From the IMG/VR virus record IMGVR_UViG_3300037558_000832, positions 1 through 47,156 of that record: a stretch of DNA of 47,156 nt. One strand, 5' to 3'. The DNA comes from a virus. Below are positions 14,140 through 22,858 of this stretch, one piece after another. The notes under the pieces are model-generated. The model searched no databases. It was given only the letters and a program-made list of their open reading frames with translations, and was not told the origin of the DNA. The translations under genes were made by a program, and so were the position numbers. The first letter of the stretch is position 1, and each line of letters begins with the position of its first letter.

Positions 14140-16122
14140 ATGGCAAAACAAGATACACAAACAACAAAGGAATATCTAACTGATATTTACGGCACGAGTA
14201 AGAAAGGCAAAGAGACTGGCGAGTATGTTATTAGCGAAATACAAGCAATTAACGACGCACTGGAGCTACGAGAAAAAGACAGTGTTATTTTTAATGGCGT
14301 TACTTACTCAAAGGGATACGAATACAATCAGAAGAAAGGGATTAACTACGCACCACCAAAGAGTTCAGACGACAGCGAAGTTTCATTAGGTCTAGTCCAC
14401 GAGAAGATTGTTTCTTTCGTGGCTATTTTCTTGAAGTATGTCTTTAAGAAAGAGATTAAGTGCTACGACAACAACGGGCAGTACATTGACGGACTGGGAG
14501 AGATTTACGAATTGGCTATTGAGTTCTCGCAGAAAATGGAGAAGTTTGTGCAGAAGATTGCACTTATCTATTGGGAAACATACACACAAGGGGACGCTTT
14601 TGTCCTTGAAGACTGGGAAGTGAAGACCACAACCAAGAGCGTTGCACAAAAAGACGGGAAAGAACTCAACCCAGAGAACATGGACTTTACATACGAGTTC
14701 TTAGAGGGGCTTACTTACAAGGAGGGAGAACAAGTACAAACACGACGAGCTGTATCACGACTATTAGACGGGCGTAATGTTATCCTTGAAAACCCAGAAT
14801 TAGACAGTGGTATCCAAGACCAAGAAGCAGTAACCATTGAAGAGTTGCTACCTATGGCAACAGCTAAAAGCATATATGGCTCACTAAAGATGTGGGACAA
14901 AGTACCTAAGACAGCAGAGGACATTAAGAACATGGTGGGCGAGAGCATTACTTTGTTTGATGTGAAGCGAATGAAAGACGTAAACAAGTACATGTTGGTA
15001 CACCGTCGTTGGAATAAGCGAGATAACAAGTTCAACATCTACCTAAACGGAGTGGCAGTGCTACCAATGGACACGCCATTTACTATCTTCTACCCACGAA
15101 ACAACTATCCTATTACACAATTCAGTGCTGAAAGAGTATCGGGAAGCGCATACTCACGAGCTATCCCTGCAAAGACTAAGTTTACATCTGACTATTCAGA
15201 CTTTGTTATTAAGATGTTGGCACGCAAGTTTGAGCAAGATGTAGACCCTGCTTTGCTTGTGAAAGGACGCTACACACTTGTTAAAGACATCTTTGACGCA
15301 GGAAAGCGTACACACGGAGTAACTAAAGATATGTACGAAAAGGCAGACCCAGACGCACAGCCACTACAACCTGCTCACTTCTCGTTCCTAGAGCTACTTA
15401 AAGACATTCAAGAGAGTCAGACAGTAAACCCAACAGTAAGTGGGGAGCTATCAACCAACGCAAGTGCTACCGAGATTGCAACCGTAGACCAGAACCAGAA
15501 AGACAAGCTTGGCTATCTATTGGACGGCTTGGTAAACGGCTTTATGGATATGGCTATGCGACGAGCAGAAACTATTGAGAGCAAGTACACCATTAAGCAA
15601 CGAGAGACAGTTGTGGACGGGCAAAAAGTGGACGTGTACCAAAACTTCACAGTTAATACAGGCGGTATTCAGAATGTAGTTGTGTTTGATAACGAGCTAC
15701 AGAACGACTTGTATGACGTAGACGGTAAGAGAGACGAGCTATTTACACAGGCATTTAACAAACGAGCCGAGGGTAAAGCTAGCGAGTTCTTCTTGGTAAA
15801 CCCAAATGCTTTGCGTGAGGGTTCTTATATACTTGATATAGACATCAAAGTAGAGCGAGTTAAGGACAGTGCGCTACAGTTTGTAACCATGCGAGACGAG
15901 TTTGATTGGCTACTTGCTACATTCCCTAACGTAAACCGTGAAGAAATGCAGAAAGAGTACCAAGAAATATCAGGCAGAAGCGACGATATGTTCTTGCCAC
16001 AGGAGCTTATGGAGCTACAGAACGCAGGTGGAGAAGAAAAAGCAGGCATGAACATGGGGTCATTCGGTAAACCTAGTATTAAAGGGGCGTTAAGAAACGA
16101 AGCACTTGGCTATGAACGATAA
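14140..16122 (+). CDS. Portal protein
   Basis: This 660-residue protein directly follows the large terminase. It is helix-rich with a long charged body and segments such as SAYSRAIPAKTKFTSDYSDF and GELSTNASATEIATVDQNQKD that fit a portal stem/crown. Family identity is inferred from size, position and composition, since portals diverge strongly. It forms the dodecameric ring through which DNA enters. A weak TTAGCA/TATAAT pair (14097-14125) precedes it. Confidence 0.85.
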   Translation: MAKQDTQTTKEYLTDIYGTSKKGKETGEYVISEIQAINDALELREKDSVIFNGVTYSKGYEYNQKKGINYAPPKSSDDSEVSLGLVHEKIVSFVAIFLKYVFKKEIKCYDNNGQYIDGLGEIYELAIEFSQKMEKFVQKIALIYWETYTQGDAFVLEDWEVKTTTKSVAQKDGKELNPENMDFTYEFLEGLTYKEGEQVQTRRAVSRLLDGRNVILENPELDSGIQDQEAVTIEELLPMATAKSIYGSLKMWDKVPKTAEDIKNMVGESITLFDVKRMKDVNKYMLVHRRWNKRDNKFNIYLNGVAVLPMDTPFTIFYPRNNYPITQFSAERVSGSAYSRAIPAKTKFTSDYSDFVIKMLARKFEQDVDPALLVKGRYTLVKDIFDAGKRTHGVTKDMYEKADPDAQPLQPAHFSFLELLKDIQESQTVNPTVSGELSTNASATEIATVDQNQKDKLGYLLDGLVNGFMDMAMRRAETIESKYTIKQRETVVDGQKVDVYQNFTVNTGGIQNVVVFDNELQNDLYDVDGKRDELFTQAFNKRAEGKASEFFLVNPNALREGSYILDIDIKVERVKDSALQFVTMRDEFDWLLATFPNVNREEMQKEYQEISGRSDDMFLPQELMELQNAGGEEKAGMNMGSFGKPSIKGALRNEALGYER

Positions 16123-16441
16123 ACTAATGGAATATCTCAACACTAGGGGCGTTGAGATTACAAAGAGACGCAAACCCATTGAGATTACTGAGGACGAGGG
16201 TATGCTACATGATGTTGCAGGTGTATGGAAAGAGGGCAAGGACGAGATACGATTGGTAGTGCAGGCAAGGTGCGACCAGATACGAGAGAAGCTTATCTTT
16301 AGTTGCCAACCATACGAAGTAGCTATATTACGACAGGCACTTGTGGAATTGGCAGGAATACTACATGACTTTGAAAAGATAAACGCAGAGTTCGGTAAAC
16401 GGGAGAAAGATAAGGACGGCAAGCCCAAAGAGGGCACTTAA
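16112..16441 (+). CDS. Hypothetical head-region protein (109 aa)
   Basis: This helical protein overlaps the portal end by 11 bases. The ATG at 16112 is preferred over an in-frame TTG at 16106. Segments RCDQIREKLIFSC and AILRQALVELAGILHDFEKI suggest a helical bundle. It lies between portal and scaffold candidates, so a head assembly role is plausible. Not recognised. Confidence 0.7.
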   Translation: MNDKLMEYLNTRGVEITKRRKPIEITEDEGMLHDVAGVWKEGKDEIRLVVQARCDQIREKLIFSCQPYEVAILRQALVELAGILHDFEKINAEFGKREKDKDGKPKEGT

Positions 16442-16494
16442 AATTGTATTCTGTTGGGGAACAGGTGCAATTATTAGGTAGTAATTTAGATACT

Positions 16495-17367
16495 ATGACT
16501 GACGAAAATAAAGGAGGTGGCGAGGAACAAGGTGCAGAAGAAAAGAAAGCACCTACAGCCGACCAGTTTGGCGTTACGCTAAACGAGGGAGGGGAAGAAG
16601 TTACTCAAGAAGAGGTTATTAAAAAGGAAGATAAGTCTGAAAAGGAGAAAACAGACGAGGAAAAGGAAGCTGAAAAGATAGCTAACAATCCTACTGTTAA
16701 AGCTCTTGAGGACAAAATCAAGGAGTACGGAGAGAACCTAACGGGGCAACGCACAGCTCACGAAAAAGAAGTTGCTGACTTAAAGAAGCAACTAGCTGAC
16801 GCACTTGCAGGTAAAGGAGGTGGCGAGGGCGATGATAAGGGAGGAGAGAATGTAATGTTCAAAGACATTAAGTTCTCTAAAGACCTCACAGAAGAAGAGC
16901 GAGACGACATGACGGCTACTGAAATAGCTTTGTTTGACCAGAACGCACAACAGCAAGTAGCTATGAATAAGTTATTTGAGACTGTTCAAAGCACAACTAA
17001 GAGTGTTGAGGAGGTTAAAGTAACCGACTTAAACTCTTCTGCCCAAGTAGAAGCTACACGATTGGCTACAGAAGCCATTGCTGTTAATAAAGACTTAGCT
17101 AAAGACGCTACAGAGCTTAAAGACAAGATTATTGTCGAGTTCAATGAGTTCAATAACGAGGGTATTACCCCAGAAAAGCTTGTTGAGCGTATGCAGAAAG
17201 CACTTAATAACGTGCATGGCTACACTCCACCAAAGGAGCAAGAGAAAAAAGGTGGCAACGGAAACAATGCTATCAAGGAGAACAAGGCAGGTGGAGGAGA
17301 TACAAGTGCAATTGACGCAATCGTCGCAGGCATTACAAAGTCAAATGAGGGGACTTACAACCTTTAA
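16495..17367 (+). CDS. Probable scaffolding protein
   Basis: This 290-residue protein has very acidic low-complexity flanks, a central coiled coil (KALEDKIKEYGENLTGQRTA, KEVADLKKQLADAL) and a glycine-rich linker, as in capsid scaffolds. It lies between portal and capsid genes. The ATG at 16495 is preferred to a TTG 51 bases upstream because AT-rich spacer fits better. It would guide capsid shell assembly and leave before packaging. Pattern-based assignment. Confidence 0.65.
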   Translation: MTDENKGGGEEQGAEEKKAPTADQFGVTLNEGGEEVTQEEVIKKEDKSEKEKTDEEKEAEKIANNPTVKALEDKIKEYGENLTGQRTAHEKEVADLKKQLADALAGKGGGEGDDKGGENVMFKDIKFSKDLTEEERDDMTATEIALFDQNAQQQVAMNKLFETVQSTTKSVEEVKVTDLNSSAQVEATRLATEAIAVNKDLAKDATELKDKIIVEFNEFNNEGITPEKLVERMQKALNNVHGYTPPKEQEKKGGNGNNAIKENKAGGGDTSAIDAIVAGITKSNEGTYNL

Positions 17368-17386
17368 TAACTAAAATATATCTAAC

Positions 17387-18013
17387 ATGAATGATGTAAA
17401 TACACGCCCAGAGACACCTACTTTGGACAACACAGAAGAGAAAAGTGAAGTTGCAAGTAACATTGCACAGCGTCTAGGGGACGCAGGAGAAGCTAATACA
17501 GAAGAGAAGTCTGACGCTCCAAAAGCTAAGCAATCAAACATGATTGACTTAAACAACCTATCTATAGAGCAAATACAAGACTTGCAAGAGAAGTTTACTC
17601 AAACACCACGCCGAGTTAAAAAGAAAGAGGAGTATCACACTATTGAGCTACGCCAGATTGACGGCAAGGTTATCGTGGAATGGGGAGAAAGCTACTTTGA
17701 CCTAAAGCATGACCCTGCTCAACGCAGAGACGTAATGAAGACAATGATACCTGTACGTTTCCACGGAAGCGACGACTTTGTAGACATTCTTTGGAGTGAA
17801 CAGTTTATGCTAGCTGACAAGGTTACTTGCCGTGTTCTGAAAATGGACAAAGAAGAGGAAGCAGAAGTTGTTGGTACTACAATCAAGCGTGGTAAAGACG
17901 GGGAAGAGACCTCACAAGAGGTAGAGATGTATGTAAACAAGGTGATTATCACCCTAACAGTACAGCTACCAAACGGGGAGGAGATTACTATGGACGGTAA
18001 ATTCGCTAACTAA
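17387..18013 (+). CDS. Structural-region hypothetical protein (208 aa)
   Basis: The first 60 residues are acidic and disordered, followed by a beta-rich domain (YHTIELRQIDGKVIVEWGE, VDILWSEQFMLADKVTCRV). Position between scaffold and capsid suggests a head accessory protein. No family recognised. Confidence 0.7.
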   Translation: MNDVNTRPETPTLDNTEEKSEVASNIAQRLGDAGEANTEEKSDAPKAKQSNMIDLNNLSIEQIQDLQEKFTQTPRRVKKKEEYHTIELRQIDGKVIVEWGESYFDLKHDPAQRRDVMKTMIPVRFHGSDDFVDILWSEQFMLADKVTCRVLKMDKEEEAEVVGTTIKRGKDGEETSQEVEMYVNKVIITLTVQLPNGEEITMDGKFAN

Positions 18014-18014
18014 C

Positions 18015-18575
18015 ATGACTGATACACCAAAAGAAATGCACAATAATGACCGTAAACTGCTCGCAGAGCACTTTGTAGGTAAGACATTCAACGACAAAAT
18101 AGTCTACGACTTCTGTACACGCAATAAAATAGCCGTTACAGACGCAGGAAGTGTTGAGGACTTTATCTATCAGAACGAGTACGACACCCGTTTGAAGACA
18201 ATAACACCTCTTATTCTTACAGAATTGGCTAAGTTTCAAGTGTCTGGGGAGTATGATACGCCCGAAAGACAAAAGGAAGTGCTTGAAAGTAATGACAGTA
18301 TAGCTGAGAAGATAGCTCGTGTACTTGAAGATAACGGGGTTCTATATCGTGAAATAGAGGTATTACCCACGATTGGAGCTGACTTATCGCAAATACTTAC
18401 GAACGCAGAGGGGCTATCAAGCCGTATGTGTGCTAACGTACTTGCTGAAATGGGGCAAGAGAAGCTAGGCAACCCACTTACAATTAAAGCTCTAGCAGAC
18501 GAACGGGCACAAATAGCTGACCGTAAGTTCAAGGCACAGGAAGCTGAAAAGGGAAGTGAGGAAGAAGCTAAATAG
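18015..18575 (+). CDS. Structural-region hypothetical protein (186 aa)
   Basis: This soluble helical protein (RKLLAEHFVGKTFNDKIVYDF near the start, VLAEMGQEKLGNPLTIKALAD near the end) starts one base after the previous stop. Its C-terminus is a charged helix. It could be a head or assembly chaperone; nothing more can be said from sequence. It is the last gene before the structured RNA. Confidence 0.65.
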   Translation: MTDTPKEMHNNDRKLLAEHFVGKTFNDKIVYDFCTRNKIAVTDAGSVEDFIYQNEYDTRLKTITPLILTELAKFQVSGEYDTPERQKEVLESNDSIAEKIARVLEDNGVLYREIEVLPTIGADLSQILTNAEGLSSRMCANVLAEMGQEKLGNPLTIKALADERAQIADRKFKAQEAEKGSEEEAK

Positions 18576-18606
18576 TTTTCCACAGGTTGTTGTTGTATAC
18601 AAATTG

Positions 18607-18633
18607 TTGACAGGAGAAGAAATAGTGTATAAT
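18607..18633 (+). promoter_or_regulatory. Strong-looking promoter of the structured RNA
   Basis: Consensus TTGACA (18607-18612) and TATAAT (18628-18633) are separated by only 15 bases; an overlapping TTGTTG at 18604 gives 18. TTTTCCACA lies upstream at 18576-18584, echoing the TTATCCACA elements of the other promoters. Predicted transcription start is near 18640. Confidence 0.75.
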
Positions 18634-18637
18634 AACT

Positions 18638-18866
18638 GTATCCATTAGGATTTAACCGATACGCATAGGCGAAACTCCTGTAAATACTATTAGTGCTATC
18701 ATTCACAATCAGCCCGTTGGAACTTTGGGTCGCAAGACTGGGTTAAAAGTTCCACCACTCACAACTCCCAGTTAATAAGGTCTGGGTCAAAAAAACAAGA
18801 GTGGCACTGTATCCTCCGATACTTTGCTCTCTTGAGAAAAGCGTCGGGAATACACCGACGCTTTTT
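18638..18866 (+). ncRNA. Candidate structured non-coding RNA (about 230 nt) before the capsid genes
   Basis: The stretch has its own promoter and terminator and no credible ORF. Visible helices: GTATC/GATAC (18638-18642 with 18658-18662); GGAACTTT/AAAGTTCC (18719-18726 with 18746-18753) enclosing GTC-GCAA-GAC, a GNRA tetraloop; CCACTC/GAGTGG (18755-18760 with 18799-18804) enclosing CCCAG/CTGGG (18767-18771 with 18782-18786); GTATC-CTCC-GATAC (18809-18822); then the terminator stem. Nested, non-overlapping helices across the whole length argue for a folded RNA, not spacer. A packaging RNA, antisense regulator or attenuating leader of the capsid operon are possible. It resembles no RNA family I know. 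Confidence 0.65.
18837..18866 (+). terminator. Rho-independent terminator of the structured RNA
   Basis: The stem is AAAAGCGTCGG with CCGACGCTTTT, perfect over 11 bp with a 7-base loop, followed by T and GCG. It ends 34 bases before the next ATG, so capsid expression needs read-through or another promoter that I cannot identify. Confidence 0.88.
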
Positions 18867-18900
18867 GCGTATTATTAAACCATTTAACTTTACATTAACC

Positions 18901-19704
18901 ATGATAAAGCAAATAAACGGAAACCACATCATCAACGACTTTGACGCACCTGCGTCAACAGCGTTTGATTTCAACGATGTTGTTACACGAGACAGCAACG
19001 GAAGCTTGGCTAAAGCTACGGCTTCTACACCTCGTTCAGAGCTATTGGGTCTCATTCAGCAAACTATTGCTTCTACTGACGACGACTATGCGAGCGTTAA
19101 AACCGTTCCTGTGTTGGAGTTCCACGACGGGGCAGAGTTCCTAGCTGATGTAGACACAGGTACTCTTACAGTCGCTATGCGAGGACTAAGGTACGACCTT
19201 AACGACGAAGACGGCATTGACGTTACCTCACAGGGACAGAAAGCTGTTGAAGTTGTACGTTTCATTTCTACCACTCAAGCACGAGTTAAGTTCGTAACCG
19301 AGGGAGACAGAATGGAGCTAAAGTCTTATCAAGAAACAATTTCAGTTGCAGACTTCACTGACGGTGGAGGTGCTACTGGTACACTTGCTCTTGGTATCAC
19401 TATCCCTGCAGGTGCTGTGTACGCACAGACACTTGTTACTGGAGTTGTAGGTTTCGCAGGAGACACATCAGCTACATTCCAACTTGGAGACGGTACAGAC
19501 GCTGACCGTTATTCAACAGGTACACCTAGCGTATTTGCAACTGCAGTTGCAGGAGCAGACGCAGGAGTTCCAAGTGGAACTAAGTTCCACAGTGCAGCAA
19601 AGACACCTACTGTAACAGTTACAACTGCAACAGACTTTGGTCTTACAGTTACTGACGGTAATGGTGCAATGGTCGTAACCCTATTCTGGTACGAAGCCAA
19701 CTAA
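18901..19704 (+). CDS. Probable capsid decoration/head fibre protein
   Basis: This 267-residue protein has an N-terminal beta-rich domain with few charges. Its C-terminal domain (about 140-267) has ADFTDGGGATGTLALGITIPAGAVY and FAGDTSATFQLGDGTDADR patterns common in phage surface-exposed proteins encoded just before the capsid gene. ATG 18901 is chosen because an upstream in-frame start would lie inside the terminator. It probably binds the outside of the capsid. Confidence 0.65.
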   Translation: MIKQINGNHIINDFDAPASTAFDFNDVVTRDSNGSLAKATASTPRSELLGLIQQTIASTDDDYASVKTVPVLEFHDGAEFLADVDTGTLTVAMRGLRYDLNDEDGIDVTSQGQKAVEVVRFISTTQARVKFVTEGDRMELKSYQETISVADFTDGGGATGTLALGITIPAGAVYAQTLVTGVVGFAGDTSATFQLGDGTDADRYSTGTPSVFATAVAGADAGVPSGTKFHSAAKTPTVTVTTATDFGLTVTDGNGAMVVTLFWYEAN

Positions 19705-19733
19705 TTATTAACTTCTAATTAACTAAGTAAATC

Positions 19734-20738
19734 ATGTTAGTCTCAACATTAGACACCCCAACAGTACAAGACCTTATTCGTAAGTCTTTTGTACAGGGTG
19801 CAAAGAAAGACGCAGGTGCAGTTCGTAAGGTTTTCCACCCAGAAAGCCAAGACTGGAGTACGAAGTACAAGCGTATCCAAGAGTTTGACCGTGAGCGTTT
19901 AGCTGAGCAGAAAGTAGAGGGTCAAGCTTCTGCACAGCGTGGAGTAGCAGAGGGTTACTCTAAGCAACTCACACGAAAAACAATCTCAATTACTCGTAAA
20001 GTATCTGGGGAAGAGTTCTTGGCTCTTAAAGCTCACGACCTTGCAATGAATGTTACAGGCGTTGCCGAAGACATTGTAGACAAGATTGAGCTAGATATGA
20101 GGAACTTTATCGGTATCGGTACTGGTTCTTCATACACAGACAACGGTGGGTTCACTGTTGACACAACCGTTGGGGACGGTCTCTCATTGTTCAATACTAC
20201 CCACACACTCAAGAACAGTGCTACAACTTACTCCAACATTCTTTCAGGTGCTCCTGCTTTCAGCGAGAGTGCTATGGAGAGTGCGGAAGATTACTTCGCT
20301 TACAACATTACAGACAACTACGGTAAGCGACAGACAATCAAGCCAAACACAATCATTACTGCTGATAAAGCAACAATGAAAAACCGTGTTGTTCGTCTTC
20401 TCAAGTCAATTGCTCCAGAGCAAATTGAGGGGTCAACAAACTCAAACAGTGGTGTTAAAAACACTTACGGAGATAAGTACGAACACCTAGTTATCGAGTT
20501 TGACGTTGACGCATTGGATATTACCGACAGTACAAAGTCATTCAACTGGTACTTGGCTTCTCTAGGAGGGCAACCTCGTAAAAGTTTCCAAGCTTACTAT
20601 GTGAAGTGGCTTAGCCCTATGGTAGCTCCTGCGGAGCACGACCAAGATGCGTGGACACTTTCATACACTGCTCGTTCAGCGTATGCGATTGGTGCGGTAT
20701 CTGGTAAAGGTATCTTGCTAGTTCAAGCTACAGCTTAA
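19734..20738 (+). CDS. Major capsid protein
   Basis: This 334-residue protein, in the expected position, has an HK97-fold look: N-terminal helical arm, then TISITRKVSGEEFLALK, LFNTTHTLKNSATTYSNIL, KPNTIITADKATMKNRVVRLL and a C-terminal AHDQDAWTLSYTARSAYAIG-like stretch (APAEHDQDAWTLSYTAR) similar to gpT/E-type capsid proteins. It forms the icosahedral shell. Codon use is typical of a highly expressed gene here, and a long hairpin follows its stop. Confidence 0.88.
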   Translation: MLVSTLDTPTVQDLIRKSFVQGAKKDAGAVRKVFHPESQDWSTKYKRIQEFDRERLAEQKVEGQASAQRGVAEGYSKQLTRKTISITRKVSGEEFLALKAHDLAMNVTGVAEDIVDKIELDMRNFIGIGTGSSYTDNGGFTVDTTVGDGLSLFNTTHTLKNSATTYSNILSGAPAFSESAMESAEDYFAYNITDNYGKRQTIKPNTIITADKATMKNRVVRLLKSIAPEQIEGSTNSNSGVKNTYGDKYEHLVIEFDVDALDITDSTKSFNWYLASLGGQPRKSFQAYYVKWLSPMVAPAEHDQDAWTLSYTARSAYAIGAVSGKGILLVQATA

Positions 20739-20742
20739 CCCC

Positions 20743-20792
20743 TTGGGTGCTGTTCCTGCTCCTCTCTATGAGGGGCAGGGCAGAGTACCCAA
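20743..20792 (+). terminator. Long hairpin after the capsid gene (terminator or RNA processing/stability element)
   Basis: Arms TTGGGT/ACCCAA, CTG/CAG, CCTGC/GCAGG and CCTC/GAGG fold into one interrupted stem with loop TCTAT. There is no T-run after it, so full Rho-independent termination is doubtful; partial termination or 3'-end protection of capsid mRNA is more likely. Confidence 0.6.
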
Positions 20793-20813
20793 TTACCCAA
20801 TTAAATAAAAAAT

Positions 20814-21113
20814 ATGTTAATTACAGCAACAACAACAAGTCAAAGTCTGCAATCTATGTTAGCAAGTGCCGACCTTGAACTTATTAAAACTAAGTCGTCT
20901 CCAAGTGCAGTTACAGACCGATACCTAGTTTTCTTGCAAAACTTAGGAGGAGAAGATGTATACATAGAGCTTTATAAAGACGCTACATCTGCTAATAGTG
21001 CAAAAGTTACGGCGACAACTGGGGAGATTTCACTAGGTTCTATTGACTTAAAAGACATAAATATACTCGCAGGGGCAAATACCTCTGAAATTCGTGTCTT
21101 GGTAACAAAATAG
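20814..21113 (+). CDS. Small virion-region protein (99 aa)
   Basis: This beta-rich protein (SPSAVTDRYLVFLQNLGGEDVYIELYKD) has a Ser/Thr-rich N-terminus. Its position between capsid and fibre genes suggests a head-completion or minor decoration protein. No family recognised. Confidence 0.65.
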   Translation: MLITATTTSQSLQSMLASADLELIKTKSSPSAVTDRYLVFLQNLGGEDVYIELYKDATSANSAKVTATTGEISLGSIDLKDINILAGANTSEIRVLVTK

Positions 21114-21116
21114 CTT

Positions 21117-21980
21117 ATGTCCATATTTTCAAGACTTACAAAAACAAACAACGGAGGTAGTGGGGGTTCTTCACTACAAAATAACTATGTTGCTACAACA
21201 GCACCGTCGGCTACAGACGACACAACAGCAGGATACGAAGTTGGTTCTGTTTGGATTGACGTAACGGGAGATGAAGCATATCGCTGTGTAGACGCAACTG
21301 AAGCTAGCGCAGTCTGGGTTAAGACAACTCTTTCAAGCGACGAGTTTGACACCTTAATGGCTTCTACAATCAACTCGGCAACTGGAAAAACAACCCCAGT
21401 AGACGCAGACCAAATAGGTCTCGTAGATAGTGAGGCTTCAAATGTACTAAAGAAACTCACTTGGGCAAACCTTAAAGCAACTCTGAAAACTTATTTTGAC
21501 ACCTTGTATGCAGGTGTTCTTGGTGCTGACGAGAACTATGTAACGGACGCAGAGAAAGTTGTTATTGGCAACACTTCTGGTACAAATACAGGAGACCAAA
21601 ACCTATCCAGTTACGCTACAAAGACAGGAACAGAAACTCTTACAAATAAGAGGATTAACCCTCGTGTTACAACCGAGGTTTCAAGTGCGACTCCTACAAT
21701 CAACACAGACAATTCGGATATGCACTCAATCACAGCCCTAGCGGTTGCGATTACTTCAATGACGACAAACCTTTCTGGTACACCCGTGAACGGTCAGAAA
21801 TTGATTATAAGGTTCAAAGATAACGCAACAAACAGAGCGATTACTTGGGGTGCTTCATTTGAAGCCAAAGGAGTTGACCTACCAACGACAACAACAGCAA
21901 GTAAGGTTCTAACAGTCGGTTTCTTGTACGACACAGTAACAAGTAAGTGGGGTTGTATAGCCTCTGTAGAAGAAGCATAA
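21117..21980 (+). CDS. Tail fibre-like protein (287 aa)
   Basis: A Gly/Ser-rich N-terminus is followed by segments common in fibres and appendages: GYEVGSVWIDVTGDEAYRC, TPVDADQIGLVDSE, the GTNTGDQNLSSYATKTGTETL repeat-like motif and a C-terminal beta domain. It probably forms a trimeric appendage that contacts the host or supports the next, glycine-rich protein. The exact role is inferred. Confidence 0.65.
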   Translation: MSIFSRLTKTNNGGSGGSSLQNNYVATTAPSATDDTTAGYEVGSVWIDVTGDEAYRCVDATEASAVWVKTTLSSDEFDTLMASTINSATGKTTPVDADQIGLVDSEASNVLKKLTWANLKATLKTYFDTLYAGVLGADENYVTDAEKVVIGNTSGTNTGDQNLSSYATKTGTETLTNKRINPRVTTEVSSATPTINTDNSDMHSITALAVAITSMTTNLSGTPVNGQKLIIRFKDNATNRAITWGASFEAKGVDLPTTTTASKVLTVGFLYDTVTSKWGCIASVEEA

Positions 21981-21993
21981 AAAATAAATCATT

Positions 21994-22845
21994 ATGGCAA
22001 CTGTAGAAGTATTGGCAATAGCAGGAGGAGGTGGCGGAGGAGGAGCAGGTGGTAATGGTAACTCATTTCCTGGTGGTGGGGGTGGTGCTGGTGGAGACCA
22101 GTATAACGCAGCATTTGCTGTAACACCCGGAGAGTATTCAGTTACAGTTGGACAAGGTGGAAATGGTGGAGGCACAGGTTCAAAAGGATCTGACGGTGGA
22201 GATAGTATTTTTAGCACGATAACTGCGGACGGAGGAGGAGGCGGAGGTCAAGGTGGTCCGAACGGAGGTGGTCGAGATGGTGGATGTGGTGGTGGTACTG
22301 GTGGAGATCCAGGAGCAGGAGGAGGTGGAGATCCAGGAACAGGATCTCAAGGTGGCAATGGTGGTGATTCAACTACTGCAAATGGTGCTTCAGGTGGTGG
22401 TGGTATTAACGCAAACGGTGGTAATGCCAATAACAGCAGAGGTACTGCTGGAGGTGGTGGTTCAGCCTACTCTATAAGTGGTTCTTCTGTTACTTATGGA
22501 GGAGGAGGTGGTGGTGGACACAGAAATGATCCTCCTGCTGGCTCAGGTGGCTCAGGTGGAGGAGGAGCTGGAGGTGATGCTGGTAATGGTGGTGCTGGTA
22601 CTGATAATCTAGGAGGAGGTGGAGGAGGAGCTGGAACAAGTGGTTATAGTGGAGGTGATGGAGGTGATGGTGTTGTTATCATTCGTTATGCAACTGATGG
22701 TTCAGATGGTGTTTCATCTAGCTCTACAGGAGGTACAAAAACAACCTCTGGCGGTCAAACAATCCACACATTTAATTCAAGCGGTACATTTACAATGGTT
22801 GAGCCAGCGTCGGGAGGCGGTAATTTTATGGCTTTTCTCTTTTAA
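21994..22845 (+). CDS. Glycine-rich tail/adhesin protein, probably acquired
   Basis: This 283-residue protein starts VEVLAIAGGGGGGG and is about half glycine in GGG/GGA/GGN runs, ending with DGVVIIRYATDG and a Thr/Ser-rich tail. This matches the glycine-rich adhesin domain found at the tips of phage fibres and in bacterial surface proteins, which forms a polyglycine-II sandwich that binds receptors. It carries all five GATC sites of the genome and a CCGG, and encodes Asp mostly as GAT whereas neighbours use GAC, so it is probably a recent arrival or a fast-exchanging receptor-binding gene. Confidence 0.75.
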   Translation: MATVEVLAIAGGGGGGGAGGNGNSFPGGGGGAGGDQYNAAFAVTPGEYSVTVGQGGNGGGTGSKGSDGGDSIFSTITADGGGGGGQGGPNGGGRDGGCGGGTGGDPGAGGGGDPGTGSQGGNGGDSTTANGASGGGGINANGGNANNSRGTAGGGGSAYSISGSSVTYGGGGGGGHRNDPPAGSGGSGGGGAGGDAGNGGAGTDNLGGGGGGAGTSGYSGGDGGDGVVIIRYATDGSDGVSSSSTGGTKTTSGGQTIHTFNSSGTFTMVEPASGGGNFMAFLF

Positions 22846-22858
22846 TCAATAATTTTTT

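Noticed and set aside
18832-18900. Upstream extension of the decoration-like protein
   Set aside because: The extension would start inside the terminator hairpin; ATG 18901 gives a normal AT-rich leader.
21909-22217. Proline-rich minus-strand frame
   Set aside because: It is the antisense of glycine codons (GGN read as NCC) in the glycine-rich gene.
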